Shown here: in pieces, positions 50,039-59,877 of the stretch
How positions within the stretch are numbered: position 1 is the stretch's first letter
Layout of the letters: each line of letters starts with the position of its first letter
Assembly (NCBI GenBank): GCA_025998955.1
Contig: AP024676.1
Span: forward strand, 1,302,001 to 1,366,000
Length of the DNA: 64,000 nucleotides
Origin: Candidatus Roseilinea sp.
Lineage (GTDB): Bacteria; Chloroflexota; Anaerolineae; J036; Brachytrichaceae
Direction of reading: 5' to 3'
Made by a program: the position numbers and the translations under genes
Notes under the pieces: model-generated
What the model was told of the DNA's origin: nothing
The model's database searches: none
The model's input: only the letters and a program-made list of their open reading frames with translations

Positions 50039-51024
50039 ACGCCATGGAGTCCGGCCAACTGCTCATCATCCTTGCCACGGCCATCGCCTCCGCCACGCCG
50101 CTGGTGTTCGCGTGCATCGGCGAGACGATTACCGAGCGCGCCGGCGTGATCAACCTGTCTGCCGAGGGCACGATCATGCTGTGCGCCATGGTCGGGTTCG
50201 TGGCTGCCAAGACCGCCGATAACGTATGGCTCGGCTTCCTGGCCGCGGCCATCGTCGGCGCGCTCATCGCCCTGGTGGTGGCCTACGGCGCGATCACGCT
50301 CAAGCAGTCGCAAATCGCCATCGGCTTCGTTCTGGCGCTGTTGTGCAGTGATCTGTCGGCCTACCTGGGCAACCCGTATGTGCGCATCCCCGGCCCGACG
50401 GTGCCACCTCGCTTTCCCATCCCTGTGTTGCAGGACATTCCGTTCATCGGGCCGTTGTTCTTCCGCGAAGGTGATGTATTGGTCTATGCCGGCTATGCGT
50501 TGATCGCGGCCACGTGGTTTTACTTCTATCGCACGCGCGGCGGGTTGACGCTGCGGGCGATCGGCGAACAGCCGGCGGCCGCTTTCGCGCGCGGGCACAA
50601 CGTGATTGCGCTGCGCTACGCCTACACGGTGATCGGCGGCGCGTTGATGGGCATCGCCGGCGCGGCGTTTTCGCTGGACTTCAAGGCCGGCTGGAGCTAT
50701 CGCCACACCGCCGGCTATGGATGGATCGCGCTGGCCATCGTGATCTTCGGTGGGTGGAATCCACTTCGTGCGGCGCTGGGCGCATACTTGTTCGGCATGC
50801 TGCAGTCGCTGGCCAACGTGGCGCAAAGTGCCATCCCCGACATGCCGACGCAGGTGTTCACCGTCGCGCCGTTCGTGCTGATGATCCTGGTGCTGGTGCT
50901 CACTTCGAGCGATTGGCTCGACCGGCTGCTCAGCTACCTGCCGGTGAACGCGCGGCGCTCGCTCTCGCGGACCCTGCACACCGCACCACCGGCGGCGCTG
51001 GGTCGGCCGTTCGAGCAGGATTGA
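50035..51024 (+). CDS. BMP-type nucleoside ABC transporter permease 2
   Basis: A 329-residue permease paralogous to permease 1, with ATAIASATPLVFACIGETIT, ERAGVINLSAEGTIMLCAM, TRGGLTLRAIGEQPAAAFAR and GWSYRHTAGYGWIALAIVIF. ATG at 50035 overlaps the preceding stop; an alternative ATG lies at 50044. Two different permeases plus one double-ATPase and one BMP protein make a complete importer. Confidence 0.9.
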   Translation: MNAMESGQLLIILATAIASATPLVFACIGETITERAGVINLSAEGTIMLCAMVGFVAAKTADNVWLGFLAAAIVGALIALVVAYGAITLKQSQIAIGFVLALLCSDLSAYLGNPYVRIPGPTVPPRFPIPVLQDIPFIGPLFFREGDVLVYAGYALIAATWFYFYRTRGGLTLRAIGEQPAAAFARGHNVIALRYAYTVIGGALMGIAGAAFSLDFKAGWSYRHTAGYGWIALAIVIFGGWNPLRAALGAYLFGMLQSLANVAQSAIPDMPTQVFTVAPFVLMILVLVLTSSDWLDRLLSYLPVNARRSLSRTLHTAPPAALGRPFEQD

Positions 51025-51056
51025 ACGCGATCGCGGAGAACGCTTCGGAGCGCCTC

Positions 51057-51806
51057 CTACTTCAGCGCTTGCCAGAGTTCATAGGCCAGCTCGCCGAATA
51101 ATGGATCACGCTTGAGTTGGATGGCGTCGCGCGGTCGCGCGAACGGCACGTGCACCTCTTTGATGATGCGCCCGGGCGCAGCCGACATCACCAGCACCCG
51201 ATCGCCCAACGCCAGGGCTTCATCAATCGAGTGCGTGACGAATAGCACGGTCTTGCGCACAGCATCGCGCGAAGCCTGCGGGCCTTCCCACAACCGCAGC
51301 AACTCGTGCTGCAACAGCATACGCGTCTGCTCGTCGAGCGCACCGAACGGCTCATCCATGAGCAAGATTTCCGGATCGGCGACCCACGCCCGCGCCAGCG
51401 CGACGCGCTGCTTCATGCCGCCGGAGAGCTGGTACGGATAGGCCTCCGCAAACTTAGCCAAGCCCACCAGGCCGAGCTTGTGCATCACGGCCGCTTCGCG
51501 CTCCTTCTCCGGCGCGCCGCGCAACTTCAATGGATACTCGACGTTGCCGTAAACGGTGAGCCAGGGAAAGGTCGAGTCGCCCTGAAAGACCAGCACCGGC
51601 GTCCGGCTACCGACGCTCAGCATGCCGCTGGTGGGCTGCTCCAGGCCGGCGATGAGGCGCAGCAGTGTGCTCTTGCCGCAGCCACTCGGCCCGACGATGC
51701 ACACGAACTCGCCCGCGGCCACCTGCAGGTCGAGCGGGCCGAGGGCGCGGATAGTCGCGCCCTCGGGTCCGGGAAAGGTCTTCGTAAGCTGCTGTGCAAC
51801 AATCAC
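51057..51806 (-). CDS. Nitrate/sulfonate/taurine-type ABC transporter ATPase
   Basis: A 249-residue single-domain ATPase of the TauB/SsuB class: Walker A GPSGCGKST (39-47), Q-loop VLVFQGDSTFPWLTVYGNVE, signature LSGGMKQRVALARAW, Walker B ILLMDEPFGALDEQTR and switch VTHSIDEALALGDRVLVM. It overlaps the upstream binding-protein gene by 4 bases. No SsuC/TauC-type permease is present in the window, so it must use one encoded elsewhere or the operon is incomplete. Confidence 0.9.
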   Translation of the reverse strand: MIVAQQLTKTFPGPEGATIRALGPLDLQVAAGEFVCIVGPSGCGKSTLLRLIAGLEQPTSGMLSVGSRTPVLVFQGDSTFPWLTVYGNVEYPLKLRGAPEKEREAAVMHKLGLVGLAKFAEAYPYQLSGGMKQRVALARAWVADPEILLMDEPFGALDEQTRMLLQHELLRLWEGPQASRDAVRKTVLFVTHSIDEALALGDRVLVMSAAPGRIIKEVHVPFARPRDAIQLKRDPLFGELAYELWQALK

Positions 51807-52846
51807 TTGAATTCCACCGAGCCGCCCAATGCCTTCAGCGCGTCGTCCAGGTACTTCGTGTTCACGAATTTGGACATGTCCAGGTCTTGCTCGTAGTTGA
51901 GCAGGCCTTGCTTGCGATAGAACTGTTGTAGCGTCTGGATGTTTTCGAGCGACACGGTCCCGTTCGGATCGAAGTGCGGCCGCCGGGCGCGTTTGATCAC
52001 GTTCGGCTCGACTTTGGTGTATTTGGAGATGGCGGCGACATTCGCATCGTCGAAGTAAGCCTCGCCCTGGAGATCGCGCGCGCCGCGCAGGTACGCCTTG
52101 ATAAAGCGCGTCGCCAGGTCGGGGTTGGCCGTCACCCAGCCCTTATTGAAGTAGATATAGGTCGGCTTGAAGCCATCCACGAAATCCTCTGTCAAGCGCA
52201 CGATCAGCCCTTTGTCCTCGGCGGCCGTGGCGAACGGCTCGGTTAGGATCGCGCCGTCCAGCGTGCCGCTCTCCAGCGCCGGCGCGATTTGCGGGAAGGG
52301 CAAGCCGAGCACCTCGACTTCGGTGATGTCCACCCCGCCCTGCCGGAGCGCCTCCGAGAGCCACCACTCGGTGGCCGTGCCGCGGTTGTTCGTGGCCACC
52401 TTCTTGCCCTTCAGGTCGCTCATCTTCGTCAGCTCGCCGCTCTCGTAGCGCTTCTTGCTCACCACGAACGGGCTGGCAAGCGGGGGGCGCTCGGTGTGCA
52501 GCGACGCGGCGATCTCGAACTCGATGCCGCGCGCCACCGCGTTCAACATGCTGGCCGAGATGCCGCCGCCGGCCACGTCGAAGTTGCCGGAAGCGACCTG
52601 CACCACCGCATCCGAGCCGCCCTCGATCGGCAGGAACTCCACCTTCAGCCCTTCTTCAGCGAAGTAGCCTTTCTCCGCTGCGACGTAGACCGGACCGTTG
52701 ATGGCCACCGGCACGAAGCCGAACTTCACCGTCTGCAGCTCGGCGGCAGGCTGAGCCGGCGCTGCCGGACGCGCAGCCGGCGGTGCAGCGCACGCGGCCA
52801 GCACCGCAGCCGACGCAAATGCGAATGTGACGATTTGCTTCATCAT
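51803..52846 (-). CDS. NMT1/SsuA-like ABC transporter substrate-binding lipoprotein
   Basis: A 347-residue protein; signal peptide MMKQIVTFAFASAAVLAACA with lipobox LAAC, then an Ala/Pro linker. The mature part has VKFGFVPVAINGPVYVAAEK, GYFAEEGLKVEFLPIEGGSD and LKGKKVATNNRGTATEWWLS, typical of the NMT1/SsuA/ThiY family that binds sulfonates, nitrate or thiamine-pyrimidine precursors. AGGAGA at 52853-52858 supports the start at 52846, although 52843 is also possible. Confidence 0.88.
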   Translation of the reverse strand: MMKQIVTFAFASAAVLAACAAPPAARPAAPAQPAAELQTVKFGFVPVAINGPVYVAAEKGYFAEEGLKVEFLPIEGGSDAVVQVASGNFDVAGGGISASMLNAVARGIEFEIAASLHTERPPLASPFVVSKKRYESGELTKMSDLKGKKVATNNRGTATEWWLSEALRQGGVDITEVEVLGLPFPQIAPALESGTLDGAILTEPFATAAEDKGLIVRLTEDFVDGFKPTYIYFNKGWVTANPDLATRFIKAYLRGARDLQGEAYFDDANVAAISKYTKVEPNVIKRARRPHFDPNGTVSLENIQTLQQFYRKQGLLNYEQDLDMSKFVNTKYLDDALKALGGSVEFK

Positions 52847-52944
52847 GATGGATCTCCTAATAACTTTCTCACCGGATGCTCTCCGGCGTTTGCAGCCATA
52901 GCATCCTACCGCGCCACAGGCTACAATGCGCGGCTGAGGGAACT

Positions 52945-53463
52945 ATGAGCAGCGCATCCACCCAACAACACCGCGAGATCGCCGCCCGACAGGGGCCGGT
53001 GCATGTGGCCATCGTCACCGTGAGCGACACGCGCACGCGCGAGAACGACACCGGCGGTGACTTGATCGAGGAGCGCGTGACAACCGCCGGGCACCAGGTG
53101 GTCTTCCGTACCATCGTGAAGGACGAGCCGGATCAGATCGGCGCGTTGCTCGAGCGCATCGTCGGCGAGACCGACGCGCGGGTGATCCTGTTCACCGGCG
53201 GCACCGGCATCGCCCCGCGCGACACGACCTACGACGTGATCTCGCGCAAGCTGGAGAAGGTGATGCCGGGCTTCGGCGAGCTGTTCCGCATGCTCAGCTA
53301 CCAGGAGGTGGGCGCAGCCGCCATGCTCTCGCGCGCGACGGCCGGGGTATATCGCGGGCGCGTGGTGATGTCTATGCCCGGCTCGCCCAACGCCGTGCAA
53401 GTCGCCATGGACAAGTTGATCATGCCGGAGATTCAGCACCTGGCGTGGGAAGTGGCGCGGTAA
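52945..53463 (+). CDS. Molybdenum cofactor biosynthesis protein MoaB/Mog family
   Basis: A 172-residue MogA/MoaB-like protein that adenylylates molybdopterin or binds it. Visible: [60 protein letters not shown] and [18 protein letters not shown]. The ATG at 52945 gives the family start; upstream in-frame codons are not conserved. Followed by a terminator at 53470. Confidence 0.92.
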   Translation: MSSASTQQHREIAARQGPVHVAIVTVSDTRTRENDTGGDLIEERVTTAGHQVVFRTIVKDEPDQIGALLERIVGETDARVILFTGGTGIAPRDTTYDVISRKLEKVMPGFGELFRMLSYQEVGAAAMLSRATAGVYRGRVVMSMPGSPNAVQVAMDKLIMPEIQHLAWEVAR

Positions 53464-53469
53464 AACAAA

Positions 53470-53496
53470 AACCCGGCCGATCGAAGTGGCCGGGTT
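53470..53496. terminator. Rho-independent terminator
   Basis: Stem AACCCGGCC / GGCCGGGTT (53470-53478 with 53488-53496), preceded by an A-run and followed by CTCTG. It closes the MoaB gene and, read on the minus strand, ends in a U-rich run after the tRNA gene. Confidence 0.75.
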
Positions 53497-53507
53497 CTCT
53501 GGGTCGA

Positions 53508-53580
53508 AGCTACCTTCGGGAGTCGAACCCGAAACCTATCGCTTACGAAGCGATTGCTCTGCCGATTGAGCTAAGGTAGC
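53508..53580 (-). tRNA. tRNA-Thr (anticodon CGT)
   Basis: The minus strand from 53580 folds as a complete cloverleaf: acceptor GCTACCT/AGGTAGC, D-arm GCTC/GAGC, anticodon stem ATCGC/GCGAT around loop TTCGTAA (anticodon CGT), T-arm TCGGG/CCCGA with loop TTCGACT. CCA is not encoded. Confidence 0.95.
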
Positions 53581-53671
53581 AACATCGGCTGCCGTCTGAA
53601 TGATACCTGATGCGCAGCCGATGCGTCAATGCTGGGTGCATTTCAAAATTGAGGGAGCGCGAACCGGCCCG

Positions 53672-53756
53672 CAGTCACGCCGGGATCAATCCCAGCGCCG
53701 AGCATACGGGTAAGCCGCGCGCAGCTCGCCCCTTCTAGCCCAAGCATTTACGCCGG
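53672..53756 (-). repeat. Dispersed triple-hairpin repeat, copy 2
   Basis: Read on the minus strand this aligns with 7965-8056: GGCGTAAATG..TTGGGCT, GCGCGGCTTACCCGTATGCT and GGGATTGATCCCGGCG. It is more diverged, with broken palindromes. Non-coding. Confidence 0.75.
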
Positions 53757-53765
53757 AGCGGGCCC

Positions 53766-53862
53766 TCTGACTTCCGACTTCTGACTTCCGACTTCTGACT
53801 TCTGACTTCTGACTTCTCACTTCTGACTTCTGACTTCTCACTTCTCACTTCTGACTTCTCAA
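53766..53862 (+). repeat. Heptanucleotide tandem repeat (TTCTGAC)n
   Basis: About fourteen copies of a 7-base unit, mostly TTCTGAC with TTCCGAC and TTCTCAC variants, run up to the stop of the enolase-superfamily gene at 53864. Confidence 0.92.
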
Positions 53863-53863
53863 T

Positions 53864-55021
53864 TCAGTCCTTCACCCGCTCACGCTTCTCCCATCCCTCG
53901 CGGAAGAGCGGCAAGAAGTGATCGGGGTTATAGGGGTGCTTGGCAATCTCGTCGTAGTTCAGGTCGCTGCCCCACCCCACGATGTCGTCGCTCAGCGTGA
54001 TATAGCCGTCCACGACTTTGACCGGATGGGTCAGGATGTGCTGGCTCCAATCTTCGTTGAAGTCGTCGAAGATCTCGTGGATGAAGAAGTTGGGCGTGCT
54101 GATGTTGAGGTGCGCGCACGCCAGCGAGCACAGCGGCCCTTGCGCGCTGTGCGGCGCGGTCACGCCGTAGAACGCGTTGACCATGCCGCACACCTGCTTG
54201 GCAGCGGTCATGCCCAGATTCTGCGGCTCGAGCTGGATGATGTGCACGGCGTTGTGCTGCAACAACTCGGCAAACTGATCGCGGCAGTAGAAGTCCTCGC
54301 CGCAAGCGATGGGCACCGGGCTGCGCCGCGCCACCTCCACCATCGCGGAGATGCGCTGCGGCGGCACCGGCGCTTCCAGCCATGTGGGCTTGTATTTGGC
54401 AATGGCGTCGGCGAACTGCAGCGCGGTGTGCATCGAGAAGCGGTTGTGTGCCTCGACCAGGATGTCCACGCTCGGGCCGACGGCGTCGCGCACGGCGGCG
54501 ATGATGTCCACGGCCAGCGCGAAGTCGTCCAGGTTCTCCATCACCCGCCACGCCGGCCCGAACGGGTCGAACTTGAGCGCGGTGTAGCCCTTCGCCACCA
54601 CCAGTTTGGCCTTCTCGTGAAAGCTCTCCGGCGTGCGCGGGCCGCGGTACCAACCGTTGGCATAGGCGCGCAGGCGCGTGTGACAGCGCCCGCCCAGCAG
54701 CTTGAACACCGGCACGCCCAGCGCCTTGCCCATGATGTCCCAGCAGGCATACTCGATGCCGCTGAGCGCCGCGCCGTGAATCTGCCCGCCGTCGCTGTAG
54801 AAGTCGCGCCACAGCCGGAGCGAATGCTGCTCCACATCGAACGGGTCTTTGCCGATGACGAAGCGCTTGAGTTCGTGCACCGCCGCCTCGGCAGACTTGG
54901 TGAAACCGTTGACGGTCGCTTCGCCGATGCCGTGGATGCCTTCGTCGGTCTCGACGCGCGTGAACAACCAGTTCTTCCACGGGTTGCCGGCGATGTAGGT
55001 TTTGACGTCGGTGATTTTCAT
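53864..55021 (-). CDS. Mandelate racemase/muconate lactonizing enzyme family dehydratase
   Basis: A 385-residue enolase-superfamily enzyme, most like acid-sugar dehydratases (galactonate/gluconate type). N-terminal capping domain: TRVETDEGIHGIGEATVNGF. Barrel: GYTALKFDPFG with the K-x-D pair, DILVEAHNRFS (metal ligand Glu), TWLEAPVPPQ, IACGEDFYCRDQF (metal ligand Glu) and GVTAPHSAQGPL with the base-position His. It is divergent from a KDPG-type aldolase gene starting at 55093, which supports a sugar-acid to 2-keto-3-deoxy-acid to pyruvate route (inference). Confidence 0.88.
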   Translation of the reverse strand: MKITDVKTYIAGNPWKNWLFTRVETDEGIHGIGEATVNGFTKSAEAAVHELKRFVIGKDPFDVEQHSLRLWRDFYSDGGQIHGAALSGIEYACWDIMGKALGVPVFKLLGGRCHTRLRAYANGWYRGPRTPESFHEKAKLVVAKGYTALKFDPFGPAWRVMENLDDFALAVDIIAAVRDAVGPSVDILVEAHNRFSMHTALQFADAIAKYKPTWLEAPVPPQRISAMVEVARRSPVPIACGEDFYCRDQFAELLQHNAVHIIQLEPQNLGMTAAKQVCGMVNAFYGVTAPHSAQGPLCSLACAHLNISTPNFFIHEIFDDFNEDWSQHILTHPVKVVDGYITLSDDIVGWGSDLNYDEIAKHPYNPDHFLPLFREGWEKRERVKD

Positions 55022-55047
55022 GGTGGTAATTCGGTAACTGGTAATTG

Positions 55048-55068
55048 GAGATTCGAGATTCGAGATTC
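55048..55068 (+). repeat. Heptanucleotide repeat (GAGATTC)3 in divergent promoter region
   Basis: Three exact copies of GAGATTC lie between the divergent dehydratase and aldolase genes; the bases before it (GGTAATTCGGTAACTGGTAA) also show 7-base periodicity. Confidence 0.8.
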
Positions 55069-55092
55069 GAAGATGAGCATATACTCAATCCC

Positions 55093-55743
55093 GTGAATGC
55101 ACAACACGCCAAAGCCATGATCGAAGCTGGGCGCGTCATCGCGATTCTGCGCGGCGACTACACCGGATACTTTCGGCAGATCGCACGGACACTGGCCGAC
55201 GCCGGCATCACCGCCATGGAAGTCACGCTGAACTCGCCCGGCGCGCTCGACGGCCTGCACGAGATGAAAGCCGAGCTGGGCGACCGGTTCCTGCTCGGCG
55301 CCGGCACGGTGCTGAACGAGTCCCAGGTGTTTGAAGCCATCGGCGCCGGCGCGCAGTTCATCGTCGCGCCGAACACCAACCCACGCGTGGTCGCGATCTG
55401 CGTCGAGCGCGACATCTGCGTGATCCCCGGCGCATACACCCCCACCGAGATCATGAACGCGGTCGAGCTGGGCGCGCACCTGATCAAGCTCTTCCCGGCA
55501 GAACTGGGCTATTTCAAGGCCGTGCGCGCGCCGTTGAGTCACGTGCCGTTCGTGGCCACCGGCGGCGTGTCGTTGGACAACGCTGCCGAATACATCCAGG
55601 CCGGCGCGGTCGCCGTAGGCATGGGTAGCCAACTCATCGGCGACTACGTGAAGCAGCCCGGGGGCATCGAGGCACTGAGCCAGCGGGCGCACCGGTTAAT
55701 GCAGACGCTGGCGCTCGGGCCGCAGGGCATCCGGGCGATCTAG
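55093..55743 (+). CDS. 2-keto-3-deoxy-6-phosphogluconate (KDPG/KHG) aldolase family
   Basis: A 216-residue class I aldolase. Motifs: AGRVIAILRGDYTGYF, ITAMEVTLNSPGA (base Glu), LLGAGTVLNESQV, FIVAPNTNP and LGAHLIKLFPAE with the Schiff-base Lys. GTG at 55093 was chosen: it gives the usual length and avoids translating the heptamer repeat; an ATG at 55117 would be an alternative. It cleaves 2-keto-3-deoxy-(phospho)sugar acids to pyruvate and an aldehyde and pairs with the divergent dehydratase. Confidence 0.9.
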   Translation: MNAQHAKAMIEAGRVIAILRGDYTGYFRQIARTLADAGITAMEVTLNSPGALDGLHEMKAELGDRFLLGAGTVLNESQVFEAIGAGAQFIVAPNTNPRVVAICVERDICVIPGAYTPTEIMNAVELGAHLIKLFPAELGYFKAVRAPLSHVPFVATGGVSLDNAAEYIQAGAVAVGMGSQLIGDYVKQPGGIEALSQRAHRLMQTLALGPQGIRAI

Positions 55744-55759
55744 GGAGCGACTCGCAGCA

Positions 55760-57013
55760 TTGACCGACTTAGCCCTCACGCGCACTCAACTCACCTACCG
55801 CTACGACCGGCTGCGCGCCATCCCGCAAGGCGTCATCGAAACCGCCAGCACCACCTTTCTGCTGCTGATCGCCGTCAAAGCCTTCGACGCCGGCCCGACG
55901 CCGAAGTCGCTGATCGCCGCCGCCGGCAACATCGGCCTGCTGCTCTCGCTGTGGCTGGTGCCGCTGGTAGAACGCTCCGGCCGGCCGGTGATGCGCATCG
56001 CGGCCTGGATGATGGCCGGCGGGGCGCTGGCGATGCTGGGCGCCGCCATTGTGCCGACGCTGGTCGTGCTGGTGATGGCAACCGTGATTGCCGTCGGCGC
56101 GGCCAACGCCATCATCCCGCTGTTGACGGCGGTGTATCAAGACAACTACGCGCCGCGCGAGCGCGGCAGATACGTCGCGCGCACGCTCGTCATCCGCGTG
56201 GCTGCCGCTGCCGTCTTCGCCGAACTGGCCGGGCGATTGCTCACCGCCGACATCGCGCGCTTCCGCTGGTTGTTGGTCGCGTTCGCGGTTGCCTTCGCCG
56301 CTGCGGCTTACTGCCTGTCGCGCATCCCATCGCGGGCGCTGCACGGCGCGCCACCGGAACAGCGCAGCAATTTCCCCATCCGGCTGGGCATCGTCTCGCG
56401 CGGGGCGTTCCTCGGTGCGTTCGACTCGCTCAAGGTTCTGCGCACCGACCGGACGCTGCGCTGGACGCTGGCGTCTTGGATGCTGATGGGCTTCGCCAAT
56501 CTGATGATGTGGCCGCTGCGCGTGGAGTTCCTGGCCAACCCCAAATACGGCTTGACCCTCGACCCGCAGCAGATTGCGCTCTACACGGTGATGATCCCCA
56601 GCGTAGCCCGGTTGGCGCTCACGCCGCTGTGGGGCCGGCTGTTCGACCGGATGAACTTCTTCCTGCTGCGCATCATCCTGAACGTCGGCTTTGCGCTGGG
56701 TATCGCGTCGTTCTTCACCGGCGCCGGCGCACTCGGCCTGGCCACCGGCGCGGTCATCTTCGGCGCGGCCAACGCCGGCGGCGAGATCGCCTGGAGCCTG
56801 TGGGTGACCAAGTTCGCGCCGGAGGATCGCGTGGCCGAATACATGAGCATCCACACATTCTTTACCGGCGTGCGCGGCATCGCGGCGCCGATCCTGGCTT
56901 TTCAACTCACGCAGACGTTGGACATCGGCGCCATCGCGCTGATCTGCGCCGCGCTCATCCTGCTGGCGTCGCTGATCCTCGTGCCCGAGATGAAAGGGCG
57001 TGCGCCGGCATAG
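55760..57013 (+). CDS. MFS transporter
   Basis: A 417-residue protein with about twelve membrane helices and a TTG start at 55760. It has a GRPVMRIAAWMMAGGALAML loop/helix 3, APRERGRYVARTLVIRV after helix 4 (the MFS 'R..R' loop) and in the C-terminal half LTPLWGRLFDRMNFFLLRI. It starts 16 bases after the aldolase and may be cotranscribed as the uptake or efflux protein for the sugar acid. Substrate is not deducible. Confidence 0.85.
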   Translation: MTDLALTRTQLTYRYDRLRAIPQGVIETASTTFLLLIAVKAFDAGPTPKSLIAAAGNIGLLLSLWLVPLVERSGRPVMRIAAWMMAGGALAMLGAAIVPTLVVLVMATVIAVGAANAIIPLLTAVYQDNYAPRERGRYVARTLVIRVAAAAVFAELAGRLLTADIARFRWLLVAFAVAFAAAAYCLSRIPSRALHGAPPEQRSNFPIRLGIVSRGAFLGAFDSLKVLRTDRTLRWTLASWMLMGFANLMMWPLRVEFLANPKYGLTLDPQQIALYTVMIPSVARLALTPLWGRLFDRMNFFLLRIILNVGFALGIASFFTGAGALGLATGAVIFGAANAGGEIAWSLWVTKFAPEDRVAEYMSIHTFFTGVRGIAAPILAFQLTQTLDIGAIALICAALILLASLILVPEMKGRAPA

Positions 57014-57163
57014 CGCGCTCTGCAATCACACTTTCTACCCGGCGACTCGAAGTCGCAGGCAACTCAGGGCAACGTCCGCCTGCGCGGACTTGGAAAGCCC
57101 GTCGCCGAAGGGCACTTTGCGCTGCGTAGCGAGCGATTCGAATTGCCGCGCAACGTGGGTAAC

Positions 57164-58795
<1,632 letters not shown>

Positions 58796-58828
58796 GTCGG
58801 GGATTTTAGCGTCTACGCAGCCGCAGGC

Positions 58829-58861
58829 AGCGCCCAACGCGCTCGGAGCGCGTTGGGCGCT
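58829..58861. repeat. Long perfect hairpin upstream of malate synthase
   Basis: AGCGCCCAACGCGCT (58829-58843), CGG, then its exact complement 58847-58861: a 15-bp stem with a 3-base loop. No T-tract follows. It lies 34 bases upstream of the malate synthase start. Confidence 0.85.
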
Positions 58862-58883
58862 GAGTCACCACAGGTGTAGGCCT

Positions 58884-59056
58884 GTCATTCGCGCGCACGT
58901 TTGTCCGTCATTCCCGCTCCCCGCCTCCGCGGGGATGACGGGGAATCCAGTCGCGCGCTTGTACGTCATTCCCGCGCAGGCGGGAATCCAGTCGCGCCCT
59001 TGTCCGTCATTCCCGCTCCCCGCCTCCGCGGGGATGACGGGGGAATCCAGCCCTAC
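58884..59056. repeat. REP-like GTCATTCCCG repeat cluster 1
   Basis: Three main units of the type CGTCATTCCCGC...GCGGGAATCCAG or ...GGGGATGACGGGGGAATCCAG, each a hairpin. The same family recurs at 59440-59780, so both sides of the small GIY-YIG gene are flanked. Confidence 0.88.
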
Positions 59057-59127
59057 AACATACTCGTTCTCCAGCTCCGCAAAGGCAGGCCTCGCAATCC
59101 TGACGTATCATCCCCGTGAGCGCGCCC

Positions 59128-59415
59128 ATGAAACAGCCCGCCGTCTACATCCTCGCCAGCCGGCGCAACGGCACGTTGTATATCGGCGTCACGAGCAATC
59201 TCCGCCAACGCGTCTGGGAGCACAAGAACGATTCAGTCGAAGGGTTCACCAGGAAGTATGGCGTGCACATGCTCGTCTATTACGAGCTGCACGCCAGCAT
59301 GGTTGACGCCATCAGGCGCGAGAAACAGTTGAAGAAATGGAATCGCGCGTGGAAGTTGAAACTGATCGAGGCGCAGAACCCGGATTGGCGAGACCTGTAT
59401 GACGATATCGTCTAG
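59128..59415 (+). CDS. GIY-YIG endonuclease-domain protein (UPF0213-like)
   Basis: A 95-residue protein: VYILASRRNGTLYIGVTSNL (the GIY and YIG motifs appear as YIL and YIG), RQRVWEHKND with the conserved Arg and His, and EKQLKKWNRAWKLKLIE. The catalytic Glu is expected in the latter part. The ATG at 59128 gives the usual start; a GTG at 59116 is in frame. Such small single-domain proteins are common and of unknown role. It is bracketed by REP-like hairpin clusters, as is often seen for transposase-like genes, although no such link is shown. Confidence 0.88.
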   Translation: MKQPAVYILASRRNGTLYIGVTSNLRQRVWEHKNDSVEGFTRKYGVHMLVYYELHASMVDAIRREKQLKKWNRAWKLKLIEAQNPDWRDLYDDIV

Positions 59416-59439
59416 GGTGTGAGGGCACCCGCCACGTCA

Positions 59440-59780
59440 CCACGTCATGCCCGCGCATTCCCCGCCTCCGCGGGGATGACACCGCCTTCGCGGGGATGAC
59501 GGGGGCATCCAGGGCACAGGCACGGCTGGATTCCCGCTTGCGCGGGAATGACGGATGGAGGACTGCGCTTTCCTGCGCGGGAATGACGGAGGAGGACTCG
59601 CGTTGCCCCGTGTGCGTGGAACGCTGCGACGGCTGGAACACCGGTCATAGCCTCGCTCAGGCGTCACCACGTCATGCCCGCGAATGCGGGCATCCAGATG
59701 CTACGCACGGCTGGATTCCCGCTTGCGCAGGAATGACGGAGGAGGACTCGCGTTACTCCGCGCGGGAATGACAGCGCGGC
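59440..59780. repeat. REP-like GTCATTCCCG repeat cluster 2
   Basis: Six or seven units in both orientations (GGATTCCCGCTTGCGCGGGA with ATGACGGA; GTCATGCCCGCGAATGCGGG with CATCCAG). Spacers share GGAGGAGGACTCGCGTT and CACGGCTGGATTCCCGCTTG. Short ORFs here are repeat translations. Confidence 0.88.
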
Positions 59781-59843
59781 GCTTCCCGCACGATCCACCG
59801 TGCGATAAACTGCGCGAATAGCGACTATCGAAGGAAAGACCAA

Positions 59844-59864
59844 CCGCTCACCGCTCACCGCTCA
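59844..59864 (+). repeat. Heptanucleotide repeat (CCGCTCA)3 before the STAND gene
   Basis: Three exact copies of CCGCTCA lie 13 bases upstream of the ATG at 59878, in the position of the ribosome-binding site. The sequence between is CAGGGGGACCCCG. Confidence 0.8.
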
Positions 59865-59877
59865 CAGGGGGACCCCG

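Noticed and set aside
53581-53671. Possible att site next to tRNA-Thr
   Set aside because: No direct repeat of the tRNA 3' end and no integrase were seen in the window.
53918-55139. Two ~400-codon ORFs overlapping the enolase-superfamily gene
   Set aside because: Compositional shadows of the dehydratase frame, with no recognisable domain.
58884-59780. Possible CRISPR array around the GIY-YIG gene
   Set aside because: Repeats occur in both orientations with irregular spacing and shared spacers, as expected for REP-like elements.
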